This document shows positions 40,469 through 48,231 of a stretch of DNA of 64,000 nt, one piece after another. The number at the start of each line of letters is the position of its first letter. Position 1 is the stretch's first letter. The notes below the pieces were generated by a model that was given only the letters and a program-made list of their open reading frames with translations, did not search any database and was not told the DNA's origin. Source of the stretch: Nonomuraea candida (GTDB taxonomy: Bacteria > Actinomycetota > Actinomycetes > Streptosporangiales > Streptosporangiaceae); NCBI RefSeq assembly GCF_000725485.1, contig NZ_JOAG01000037.1, positions 62,001 to 126,000 on the forward strand, given 5' to 3'. The translations under genes were made by a program, and so were the position numbers.

Positions 40469-42889
40469 ATGAACTTCTGCCTGAGCGACCTCGTACCACC
40501 GTTGAGGTGGAGCGACGCGTCCACGATCACGCTGCTCACCGGGCAGCCGGAGCTGCCGGACGCGTGGTGGCGGAGCCTGCCCATGCCGAGCGTCCTGGCG
40601 GCGATCGGCCCCGAGCCGCTGGGCGAGCTGCTGACGGAGATCGCCCTGGAGCACTGGCCCGCGGCCGCGGTCGGCGACGTCCTGCCCGCGCTGCACGTGC
40701 TGGACCCGGAGGAGGCCGACGAGCCCGCCGTCGCGATCGCGCTCGACCGGGCCGGGTCCTGGGCCGGGCTGCTCGCGCTGACCAGCCGGGAGCTGGTCGA
40801 CCAGCCCTTCATCCAGGCGCGGCCGGTGCTGAACACGCTGTTCTCGGCCGTCCTGGCGCGGCTCGCGCATCCGTACGAGGCCGGGGAGCCCGGCTCCGGT
40901 CCCCGCGAGGAGCCGTTCGCCCCCGAGCCCGTCGCGTACGCGCCCGCGACGTACGCCGCCGGCGCGCCTGAGGCGGTCGCTGCCGCGCCGGAGCGCGCGG
41001 AGGCGGTCGGAGAGGTGGCCTCCGAGCCGGTCGCCGCCCAGCACGCCACTGAGGCCGCCGAGGCCGCCGAGGCCGCCGACGAGCGGCCCGCCGCCCCCGC
41101 CCTCGCCCCCACCGGCGCCCTCGCTCCCGCCGCCGACGTCACGGACGACGCGCCGCGCGAGGAGTCCTCCCGCGAGGAGGCTCCCTACGAGGACGTCTCC
41201 TACGAGGGCTCGCCGTCCGACCAGGAGGTGCCCGCCGACCAGGAGGCTGCCTTCCGGCAGGAGGAGGCGTCCGAACGGGAAGCCGAGTCCGAGCGGGAGG
41301 CCGCGCCGGGCGAGGAGCCGGAGTCCGACCGGACGACCTTCGACCACGAGGCTGAGTTCGACCAGGAACCGGCGCCCGGCCAGGAACCGGCGTCCGACCG
41401 GGAAGAGACGTTCGACCACGAGGAGGCCGCCGAGGTCGCCGAGGTCGCCGAGCCGGACGAGGACGGCCGCGAAGAGGTCGAGCGGGTCGTGGACGCCGAC
41501 GCGGAGCCGGTCACCGACGACGAGCCGCGCCCCGAGCCCGCGTACGAGCCCGAGCGGGCGCACGAGGCGGAGCCCGTGCTGGACGCCGCCGACGAGCCGG
41601 CCTCCGATCCGGCCGCACTGGAGGCCGCCGCGATTGAGGCCGCTCATCAGGAGGCGGGCCGGCCCGAGGAGGCCGGACCGGCGCCGGCCGGGCCCGACGC
41701 GCTGGAGGCCGCCGCGCTGGAGGCCCACGGGCCGGAGGCCGGGCCGGGGCAGGAGTTGCCCGAGCTGATCGAGGCCGCCTTCGCCGGGCTCGACGACAAG
41801 AGCTGGGCCGTGGCGCAGAACCGGGTGTTCACCGACGAGCCCTCCGCCGTGGACCAGCTCGCCAAGCTCTTCGCCGTCTCCCCCGCCGAGATCGTCGCCA
41901 CCGAGGACGAGCTGCGCGCCCGCCTCGGGCGGTGGCTGGCGAGCGACGAGGCGGCCCCGTACCGCGCGCACCTGGACGAGCTGGTCAGGACGCTGGGCCC
42001 GGGGGCGTCGAAGGAGCAGCTCATCGGCGCGGCCGACTGGCACCGCGTGGAGATCCGGGCGCTGGAGGTGCCCGCCTGGCAGGTCGTGCTGGCCACCCTG
42101 GCCCCGCCCGCGCCGCCACCGGTCCAGCCGGAGATCCGGCCGGCGGCCCGGCCCGAGATCCAGCCGGAACTCCCGCCGCCGCCGCTGCCGCAGCGCAAGC
42201 CGTACCAGCAGCAACAGCCGCAGCCGCCCGTCGAGCTGGTGCAGTCGGCGTTCGGGCCGGTGCAGCTGCCGCCGCCCCCGCCGCCCGGCCCGCCGCAGTT
42301 CCAGGCGTTCACGCCGGTCACCCCGCCGGGCGGCGAGGCCAACGGCGGCGCGGGCGAGCACGACAAGCCGTACCAGCCGCTGAAGGACGTCTCCCAGACG
42401 CGGCGCTGCTTCCGGCAGCCGGACGGGCGGTGGTGGCTGCGCATCGACGTGACGGCCGAGCAGCTCGCCGGCGGAGAGTGCGCGCTGCCGACCGGGTTCG
42501 CGTCGTATCTGGGCCTGTCTCCCGGCGAGAGCAGGACGGTCAGGAGCGCCGCCGGGGAGCTGACCATGACCTGGCACGGCAGGCCGGTGCTGGAGTCGAT
42601 CGAGCGCCTGCTCGTGGACGTGGGAGCCAGGGAGGGCGGCCACCTGTTCCTGACGCTGTCGGACGAGGGCGTGCTGCGGGCCAGGCACCTCCCGGTCGCC
42701 GCCGCGGGCGCCGAGAAGATCACCAAGGCGCTGCGCCTGGTCGGGTACACGGCTCCGGGCGGCACCCGGGACCAGGCGGCCAGGGTGATCGCCACCAGGA
42801 TCGGCATGACGGGACCGGTGGCCCTGCCGGACCTGCTCAACAGGCTCCGGGAACGCGGGGACCGCGACCTGCTCGACCTGCTGGGCTGA
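40469..42889 (+). CDS. Paralogue A of the helicase cassette: decayed sigma-4-like domain with long acidic insert
   Basis: An 806-residue protein of no known family. Residues 1-135 (MNFCLSDLVPPLRW...) and 632-806 (PYQPLKDVSQTRRCF ... LLNRLRERGDRDLLDLL) closely match the ends of the 615-residue protein two genes downstream. Residues 430-545 match its sigma-4 region, but the recognition helix has drifted (LFAVSPAEIVATEDEL versus RFSVTRERIRQIERDL). About 290 Glu/Asp/Ala/Pro-rich residues (140-425) and a Pro/Gln linker (546-630) replace the paralogue's second HTH region. No signal peptide or membrane segment. The helicase gene follows after 5 bp. Confidence 0.7.
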   Translation: MNFCLSDLVPPLRWSDASTITLLTGQPELPDAWWRSLPMPSVLAAIGPEPLGELLTEIALEHWPAAAVGDVLPALHVLDPEEADEPAVAIALDRAGSWAGLLALTSRELVDQPFIQARPVLNTLFSAVLARLAHPYEAGEPGSGPREEPFAPEPVAYAPATYAAGAPEAVAAAPERAEAVGEVASEPVAAQHATEAAEAAEAADERPAAPALAPTGALAPAADVTDDAPREESSREEAPYEDVSYEGSPSDQEVPADQEAAFRQEEASEREAESEREAAPGEEPESDRTTFDHEAEFDQEPAPGQEPASDREETFDHEEAAEVAEVAEPDEDGREEVERVVDADAEPVTDDEPRPEPAYEPERAHEAEPVLDAADEPASDPAALEAAAIEAAHQEAGRPEEAGPAPAGPDALEAAALEAHGPEAGPGQELPELIEAAFAGLDDKSWAVAQNRVFTDEPSAVDQLAKLFAVSPAEIVATEDELRARLGRWLASDEAAPYRAHLDELVRTLGPGASKEQLIGAADWHRVEIRALEVPAWQVVLATLAPPAPPPVQPEIRPAARPEIQPELPPPPLPQRKPYQQQQPQPPVELVQSAFGPVQLPPPPPPGPPQFQAFTPVTPPGGEANGGAGEHDKPYQPLKDVSQTRRCFRQPDGRWWLRIDVTAEQLAGGECALPTGFASYLGLSPGESRTVRSAAGELTMTWHGRPVLESIERLLVDVGAREGGHLFLTLSDEGVLRARHLPVAAAGAEKITKALRLVGYTAPGGTRDQAARVIATRIGMTGPVALPDLLNRLRERGDRDLLDLLG

Positions 42890-42894
42890 GGCCG

Positions 42895-44715
42895 GTGCCG
42901 CGGCTCGCGATCGGCCCCGAGTTTCCCAGGGGACTCGGCGCACTGGCCCGGCCGGTGCGCAGGGACGCCGTGGTCGCGCTGCGCCGGTTCCTGCGGAACG
43001 TGCCGGGCGCCCCGCACCCCGAGCGGGTCAGGGGCGCCAGGGACGCGCGGGTCGCCACCCTGCGCCTGGCCGAGGGGCAGCGCGCGGTGGCGGTGCGGCA
43101 GCGGGACGTGTACTGGCTGCGGGCGGTCCTGCCCGACGCCGAGGCCTGGTCGTACGCCCGCCGCCACCGCTACGGCGTCAACCCCGTGCTGGGCGTCGTC
43201 GAGGAGTGGGACGCCGAGGCCCTGGAGCGGGTGGAGCCCGCGTTGCGCCGGTCGGCCCGGCCGTCGCGGCTGTTCGACCCGATCTGCGACGGCGACCTGC
43301 TCGGCCTGGGCCTGGACGGGCACGCGCTGCCGCTGTTCCGGCTGATCACGAACGAGGCCGACGTGGCCGCGCTCGAACCACTGCTGCCGCCCACCCAGTA
43401 CGTCCCGCTGGCCGTGCTGGCCAGGGGCGGCACGCTGGCGGAGGCGTGGCGGGAGCTGGACGCCTGGCGGGCGTGCGAGGAGGAGCCGGGCCCGATCGAC
43501 CAGGACGACCTCTGCGCGGCCCTGCGGCGCAGCCCGGACCGGGCGGTGTTCGTCCAGGACCAGGCGCGGCTGGACCGGGTGCTGGCGGCCCCGGAGTGGT
43601 GCACGTTCCTGGACCCGCCGCAGCACCGGCTGGCCAGGGCCGCCCGGTACGACCGTCCGGTGCTGGTCGTCGGCGGCGCGGGCACCGGCAAGACGGTCGT
43701 CGCGCTGCACCGGGCCGCGCATCTCGCGGTGCGCGGCAGCGGGCCCGTGCTGCTGGTGACCTTCTCCCAGAGCCTGGCCGAGGAGCTGTCGGCGAAGCTG
43801 GACCTGCTGATCCAGGACGAGGTGACGCGCAAGCGCGTCGAGGTGGCCAACGCCGAGCGGCTGGCCGTGCGCATCGTGGCCGATGCCGAGGGGCGGCGGC
43901 CCGCGCTGGTCGGGCCGGGGGCGCGCTCGCTGGCCCAGCTCACCGACGACGCGCTCAGGCTGCTGACCATCGACACGGGCGATCTGCTCGACGACGTGGA
44001 TCCGGGGCGCAAGCCGTACCGTCATATGGTCGTGGACGAGGCGCAGGACATCAGCCCGGCGCAGTGGCGGCTGCTGCGGGCGGCGGTGCCGCACGCGCGC
44101 GACGACCTGTTCGTCGTGGGCGATCCGCACCAGCGCGTCACCGACACGCGGGTGGTGCTCGGCGCGGTCGGCGTCCACGCCGACGAGCACACGCTCGGGC
44201 GCTCCTACCGGCTGCCGCAGGAGCTGCTGTCGTTCGTGGTCCGGCTGCGCGGCGGCGGGCCCTCGCCCGGCCTGGCCGGGGGCGTGACCGAGATGCACGG
44301 CCTGAGCGCCGTCCGCCACGGTGAGCGGCCGGTCGTCCGGGCGTACGACACGCCCGAGTCGGAGCTGGCCGGTCTGCGCGCCGTGATCGACGCCTGGCTG
44401 GCCGACGGGGTGCCCCCGTCGGAGATCGCCGTCGGGGCCCGCGACCAGCGGCTGGTGCGGGCGGCCGAGCGGGCGCTGACCGGCCTCGACGTCCGGGCGG
44501 CGACGTTCCGCCGGCTGAAGGGGCTGGAGTTCGAGCGGGTGGCGCTCATCGGCGTGGCGGAGGGCGTGGTGCCCCCGCCGCCGCCGGACGAGCCGTACGA
44601 ACGGGCTCGTGCCCTGCAACGCGAACGGAGCATACTGTTCGTCGCCTGCACTCGCGCGCGATCGATGCTCTATATCTCCCATTCAGGAAGAGGCAGCCCG
44701 TTTCTACCCCTCTGA
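42895..44715 (+). CDS. UvrD/Rep-like superfamily I helicase with RelE-like N-terminal domain
   Basis: A 606-residue protein. Residues 1-100 (VVALRRFLRNVPGAPHPERV, DARVATLRLAEGQRAVAVRQ, VYWLRAVLPDAEAWSYARR) resemble the RelE/ParE toxin fold that precedes some UvrD-like helicases. The motor has Walker A GGAGTGKTVVALHRAA (about 260), Walker B VVDEAQDIS (about 379), GDPHQR (motif III), SYRLPQELL (motif IV) and FRRLKGLEFERVAL (motif V). The 3'-5' translocase direction is inferred from family. GTG 42895 starts 5 bp after paralogue A, with GAGG three bases upstream, so they are coupled. Confidence 0.75.
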   Translation: MPRLAIGPEFPRGLGALARPVRRDAVVALRRFLRNVPGAPHPERVRGARDARVATLRLAEGQRAVAVRQRDVYWLRAVLPDAEAWSYARRHRYGVNPVLGVVEEWDAEALERVEPALRRSARPSRLFDPICDGDLLGLGLDGHALPLFRLITNEADVAALEPLLPPTQYVPLAVLARGGTLAEAWRELDAWRACEEEPGPIDQDDLCAALRRSPDRAVFVQDQARLDRVLAAPEWCTFLDPPQHRLARAARYDRPVLVVGGAGTGKTVVALHRAAHLAVRGSGPVLLVTFSQSLAEELSAKLDLLIQDEVTRKRVEVANAERLAVRIVADAEGRRPALVGPGARSLAQLTDDALRLLTIDTGDLLDDVDPGRKPYRHMVVDEAQDISPAQWRLLRAAVPHARDDLFVVGDPHQRVTDTRVVLGAVGVHADEHTLGRSYRLPQELLSFVVRLRGGGPSPGLAGGVTEMHGLSAVRHGERPVVRAYDTPESELAGLRAVIDAWLADGVPPSEIAVGARDQRLVRAAERALTGLDVRAATFRRLKGLEFERVALIGVAEGVVPPPPPDEPYERARALQRERSILFVACTRARSMLYISHSGRGSPFLPL

Positions 44716-44763
44716 TCCCATAGTCTGAACTGCGGATATCTTCCCTTTGCCGGTTGGACCTCA

Positions 44764-46611
44764 ATGAACCTCAGCCTGAGCGACCTCACGCCACCCCTGC
44801 GCTGGACCTCCCCTGGTCAGATAGCGCCGATCGTGGAGGAGCCCCAGCTGCCCGAGGCCTGGTGGCAGGCGATTCCCCTCGACCGGGCGTGCGCCATCGT
44901 CGGCGCGCACACCGTGGCGGGCCACCTGGCCGACCTGGCCGTGGCCTGCTGGGGGCATCTCATGCTCGGCGACATCCTGCCCCTGCTGCGCTTCTCCGAC
45001 CCCGCCGAGGCCGAGCGGACGCCGGAGACGCTGGGCAAGGACGTGGTGCAGAAGCTGTTCACCGGCGTGTTCGAGCGCCTCCTCGAACCCGCCCCCGAGG
45101 CATTGCCCGCCCCGGCCAGGCCGGACCGGCCGCTGCCCGAGCTGATCGACGAGCTGTTCGGGGCCATGGACGACCGGCAGCGGGCCATCGCCCGCGACCG
45201 CCTGTACGCCACCCAGCGGGCCACCCTCGACGAGCTGGCCCAGCGTTTCTCGGTCACCCGGGAGCGGATCAGGCAGATCGAGCGCGACCTGCGCGACCAC
45301 GTGGAGGCCTGGCTCGGCAAGCCCGAGTCGTCCGCCCTGGCCGCCCACCTCGTGTGGCTGCGGGGCCGGCTGGGCTCGGCCGTGCCGGCCGACGACCTCC
45401 AGGCCGCCGTGCCGTGGCACCGGGCCGAGCTGCGCACGCTGGGGATCCCCGCGTGGCGGTTCGTGCGCACGCTGCTGACCGGCTACGAGCAGGCCGACGG
45501 GTGGCTGGTGGCCGGCGGGGCCGACGAGCTGAGGGAGAAGACGCGCCAGCTCTTCGCCGACGGGCCGCGCCCGCTGGGCGAGGCGGTGTCGATGGTGGCC
45601 CAGCTCGGGGTGCGCGAGGACGTGGCCGAGCGGTGGATCCTGGCCGTGCCGCACCTGCGGGTGCTGGGGCAGCACGTGGTGCCGTGGCCGCGCAGCATCA
45701 ACGAGAAGGCCGAGGCGGTGCTGGCGGTGGCGGGCTCGCCGCTGTCGCCCGAGGAGATCCAGGAGCGCATCGGCGAGGACTACAGCCTGGTCGGCATCCG
45801 CAACCAGCTCACCGCCGACGACCGCTTCCGCCGCGTCGACCGCAACAAGTACGGGCTGACCCGGTGGGGCGGCGACGAGTACCTGGGGATCAGGGAGATG
45901 ATCGCCAGGGAGATCGAGCGGGCCGGCGGCGAGGCGTCGGTGAGCACGATCGTGGCCAACCTGACCTCCCGCTACGACGTGAGCGAGAGCTCGGTGCGCG
46001 CCTACTCGGGCGGGCCGGGGTTCGAGCGGACGCAGCGGGGCTGGATCAGGGTGGCGGGCACCGCTCCCGGCGGCGGGGAGGCGGAGCCGTACCAGCCGCG
46101 CAAGGACGTCTCCGAGACGCGGCGCAGCTTCCGCTCGCGCGACGGCCGCTGGTGGCACCGGGTGGACGTCAACGCCGAGCACCTGCGCGGGTCGGGGTCG
46201 CCGCTGCCGACCGGGTTCGCGGCCTACCTGGGGATGGCGCCGGGCGGGCAGCTCACCGCCTCCGCGCCCTCCGGCGACGTGGTGATCTCCTGGCACAACC
46301 AGCCCACGATGGGGTCGATCAGGAACGTGCTGGCGGAGTACAAGGCGAACGAGGGCGACCACGTCTTCCTGACCGTGTCGGACGGCGGGGAGCTGCTGAC
46401 CCGCTACCTGCCCGCCGCGCCGGTCGGGATGCCGCCCATCAACCGGGCGCTCTACCTGTTCGGCTACACCGCGCCGGTCAGCTCGGAGATGGAGGGGCTG
46501 CGGCTGATCGGGGCCAGGATCGGGCTGCCGGAGACGGCGACCCGCGAGGAGATCCTGAACCGGCTGCGCGAGCGCGGCGACCGCGACATCCTCGGCTTCC
46601 TGGGCGGCTGA
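44764..46611 (+). CDS. Paralogue B of the helicase cassette: sigma-70 region 4 plus HTH protein
   Basis: A 615-residue protein. An N-terminal domain (1-110, MNLSLSDLTPPLRW) is shared with paralogue A. Residues 156-186 are a well-formed sigma-70 region 4 HTH (LDELAQRFSVTRERIRQIERDL). About 325-415 hold two further HTH-like units (SPEEIQERIGEDYSLVGIRNQL and SVSTIVANLTSRYDVSESSV), similar in style to HARE/RNAP-delta HTH domains. The C-terminal domain (442-615) is again shared with paralogue A. It lacks sigma region 2, so it cannot be a normal sigma factor. It starts 48 bp after the helicase gene and probably shares its transcript. Confidence 0.7.
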   Translation: MNLSLSDLTPPLRWTSPGQIAPIVEEPQLPEAWWQAIPLDRACAIVGAHTVAGHLADLAVACWGHLMLGDILPLLRFSDPAEAERTPETLGKDVVQKLFTGVFERLLEPAPEALPAPARPDRPLPELIDELFGAMDDRQRAIARDRLYATQRATLDELAQRFSVTRERIRQIERDLRDHVEAWLGKPESSALAAHLVWLRGRLGSAVPADDLQAAVPWHRAELRTLGIPAWRFVRTLLTGYEQADGWLVAGGADELREKTRQLFADGPRPLGEAVSMVAQLGVREDVAERWILAVPHLRVLGQHVVPWPRSINEKAEAVLAVAGSPLSPEEIQERIGEDYSLVGIRNQLTADDRFRRVDRNKYGLTRWGGDEYLGIREMIAREIERAGGEASVSTIVANLTSRYDVSESSVRAYSGGPGFERTQRGWIRVAGTAPGGGEAEPYQPRKDVSETRRSFRSRDGRWWHRVDVNAEHLRGSGSPLPTGFAAYLGMAPGGQLTASAPSGDVVISWHNQPTMGSIRNVLAEYKANEGDHVFLTVSDGGELLTRYLPAAPVGMPPINRALYLFGYTAPVSSEMEGLRLIGARIGLPETATREEILNRLRERGDRDILGFLGG

Positions 46612-46644
46612 CGGCGGGGCCGGGCACGGATCGCGGGGACGACA

Positions 46645-46785
46645 CCCCGGCCGGGCCCGGCTCTCCACCCCAGGACGCCCGGCGGGGTCCGGTTCGCCCG
46701 GCGCAGGACGCCCCGGCCGGGCTCGGTTCTCCGGGCCGAGGGGTGCCGGGCCGGGCTCGGTTCTCCGGGCGAAGGCGCCGGGCTA
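46645..46785. repeat. About 33-bp imperfect tandem repeat, four units
   Basis: The spacer after paralogue B contains four imperfect units built on ccggccgggctcggttctcc followed by a gacgc/gaaggcgc segment. Units start near 46645, 46680, 46712 and 46747. The last runs into the -10 region of the CysRS-like gene. Confidence 0.7.
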
Positions 46786-46798
46786 AGCTCGGGAGATG
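46784..46798 (+). promoter_or_regulatory. Putative leaderless promoter of the CysRS-like gene
   Basis: TAAGCT at 46784-46789 lies 6 nt before ATG 46796. The GGGAG next to the ATG is too close to act as a Shine-Dalgarno site for it. Confidence 0.4.
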
Positions 46799-48127
46799 TT
46801 GCGGATCTACGACACGCGCGCCGGGCAGGCCGAGGAGATCGCCGCCGGGCGCGCGGTGCGGATGCACACCTGCGGCCCCGCGGTCCACCGGCGCGCGCAC
46901 GTGGGCGACCTCCGCGCCTTCCTGCTGTCCGACCTGATCAGGCGGGTGCTGGAGCGGCGTCGCACGCGGGTCGTGGTCTGCCAGAACGTCTCCGACGTCG
47001 GTGGCCTCACCGGGGACCCCGTGGACGAGGGGCGCTCGCCGCTGGATCAGGCGCGCAGCCACGAGGACGCGTTCCGGGGCGACGCCGCCGCGCTCAACCT
47101 CCGGCCGCCCGAGCACCTGCCCAGGGCGAGCGAGAACATCGACGCGATGGTCGAGCTGATCGCCAAGCTGATCGAGAAGGGGCACGCGTACCCGGTGCCG
47201 GACGGGTCGGTGTTCTTCGACGCGCGCAGCTTCCCCGCCTACGGCGAGCTCTCGGGGAACCGGCTCGACGCGCCCGGGCCCGCCCACCACGCCGCCGCGG
47301 CCGATCCCCGCGGGCGCTTCCCCGCCGACTGGGCCCTGTGGACGCCCGCTGCGGGCGAGCCGGCCTGGGAGGCCCCGTGGGGCCGCGGCGTTCCCGGCCG
47401 CCCCGTGGAGTGCTCGGCCATGGCGCTGCGCTTCCTCGGCCCGCGCATCGAGCTCCACACCGGCGGCGTCGGCCTGCGCTTCCCGCACCACGAGAACGAG
47501 CGGGCCCAGTCCGACGCGGCGGCCGGGCACGAGGTGGTGCGCCACTGGGTGCACGGCGAGCACGTGCTGTTCGACGGGCGCGAGATGGCCGGATCCGCGG
47601 GGAACGCGGTGCCGCTGTCCGACGTGGTCGCGGCCGGGCTCGACCCGCTGGCCGTGCGCCTGGCGTTCCTGGAGCACCACTACCGGCAGCGGCTCGACCT
47701 GACGTGGGAGACGCTGCGGGCCGCCGACCGGACGCTGCGCGGGTGGCGCACGCGGGTGGCGGAGTGGGCCGAGTCGGTCAGCGCGCCGCTGTCGCGCGAG
47801 CACGCGGACCGGGTGGAGGCCGCCTTCGACGACGACCTCGACACCCCCGCGGCGCTGAACGTGCTGCGGGAGCTCGAACGGGACGGGTCGGTGGCGCCGG
47901 GGGCCAAGTTCGAGACGTTCCTCCATCTGGACCAGGTGCTCGGGCTCGACCTGCCGAGCAGGATCGGCCAGGTCCCGGTGCCGCCCGCCGGGGCCGCGGA
48001 GCTGCTGGAGGCGCGGGCCAGGGCGCGGCAGGCGGGCGACGGGGCCGAGGCCGACCGGCTGCGCGACGAGCTGGCCGCGCTCGGGGTGCGGGTGTCCGAC
48101 ACGCCGGAGGGCCAGACCTGGGTCTGA
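46796..48127 (+). CDS. Cysteinyl-tRNA synthetase-like protein with altered HIGH and KMSKS motifs
   Basis: A 443-residue protein colinear with cysteinyl-tRNA synthetase through its C-terminal DALR and anticodon-binding parts (AAFDDDLDTPAALNVL, EADRLRDELAALGV). Zinc/cysteine-binding residues are kept: Cys26 in TCGPAV, ECSAM (about 206) and FPHHENE (about 232). Catalytic loops are not: HIGH is HVGD (35-38) and KMSKS is EMAGS (about 264), with both lysines gone. It is therefore unlikely to be the housekeeping CysRS and may have another ligase or binding role. MshC is related but keeps both motifs. It lies 184 bp after the cassette. Confidence 0.75.
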   Translation: MLRIYDTRAGQAEEIAAGRAVRMHTCGPAVHRRAHVGDLRAFLLSDLIRRVLERRRTRVVVCQNVSDVGGLTGDPVDEGRSPLDQARSHEDAFRGDAAALNLRPPEHLPRASENIDAMVELIAKLIEKGHAYPVPDGSVFFDARSFPAYGELSGNRLDAPGPAHHAAAADPRGRFPADWALWTPAAGEPAWEAPWGRGVPGRPVECSAMALRFLGPRIELHTGGVGLRFPHHENERAQSDAAAGHEVVRHWVHGEHVLFDGREMAGSAGNAVPLSDVVAAGLDPLAVRLAFLEHHYRQRLDLTWETLRAADRTLRGWRTRVAEWAESVSAPLSREHADRVEAAFDDDLDTPAALNVLRELERDGSVAPGAKFETFLHLDQVLGLDLPSRIGQVPVPPAGAAELLEARARARQAGDGAEADRLRDELAALGVRVSDTPEGQTWV

Positions 48128-48231
48128 TCCCGTTCCGTTATCGCCGGCTCCGCCGTTCCCCGGCCGGGGCGTCCGGAGGAGTGATCACGAACTGCCAGAC
48201 TTGATGGCGGTTCGGCAAGAAGGAGGTGGCG

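Noticed and set aside
40130..44682. Long minus-strand open frames opposite the helicase cassette
   Set aside because: No motifs; they mirror the plus-strand codon bias of the acidic and helicase genes.
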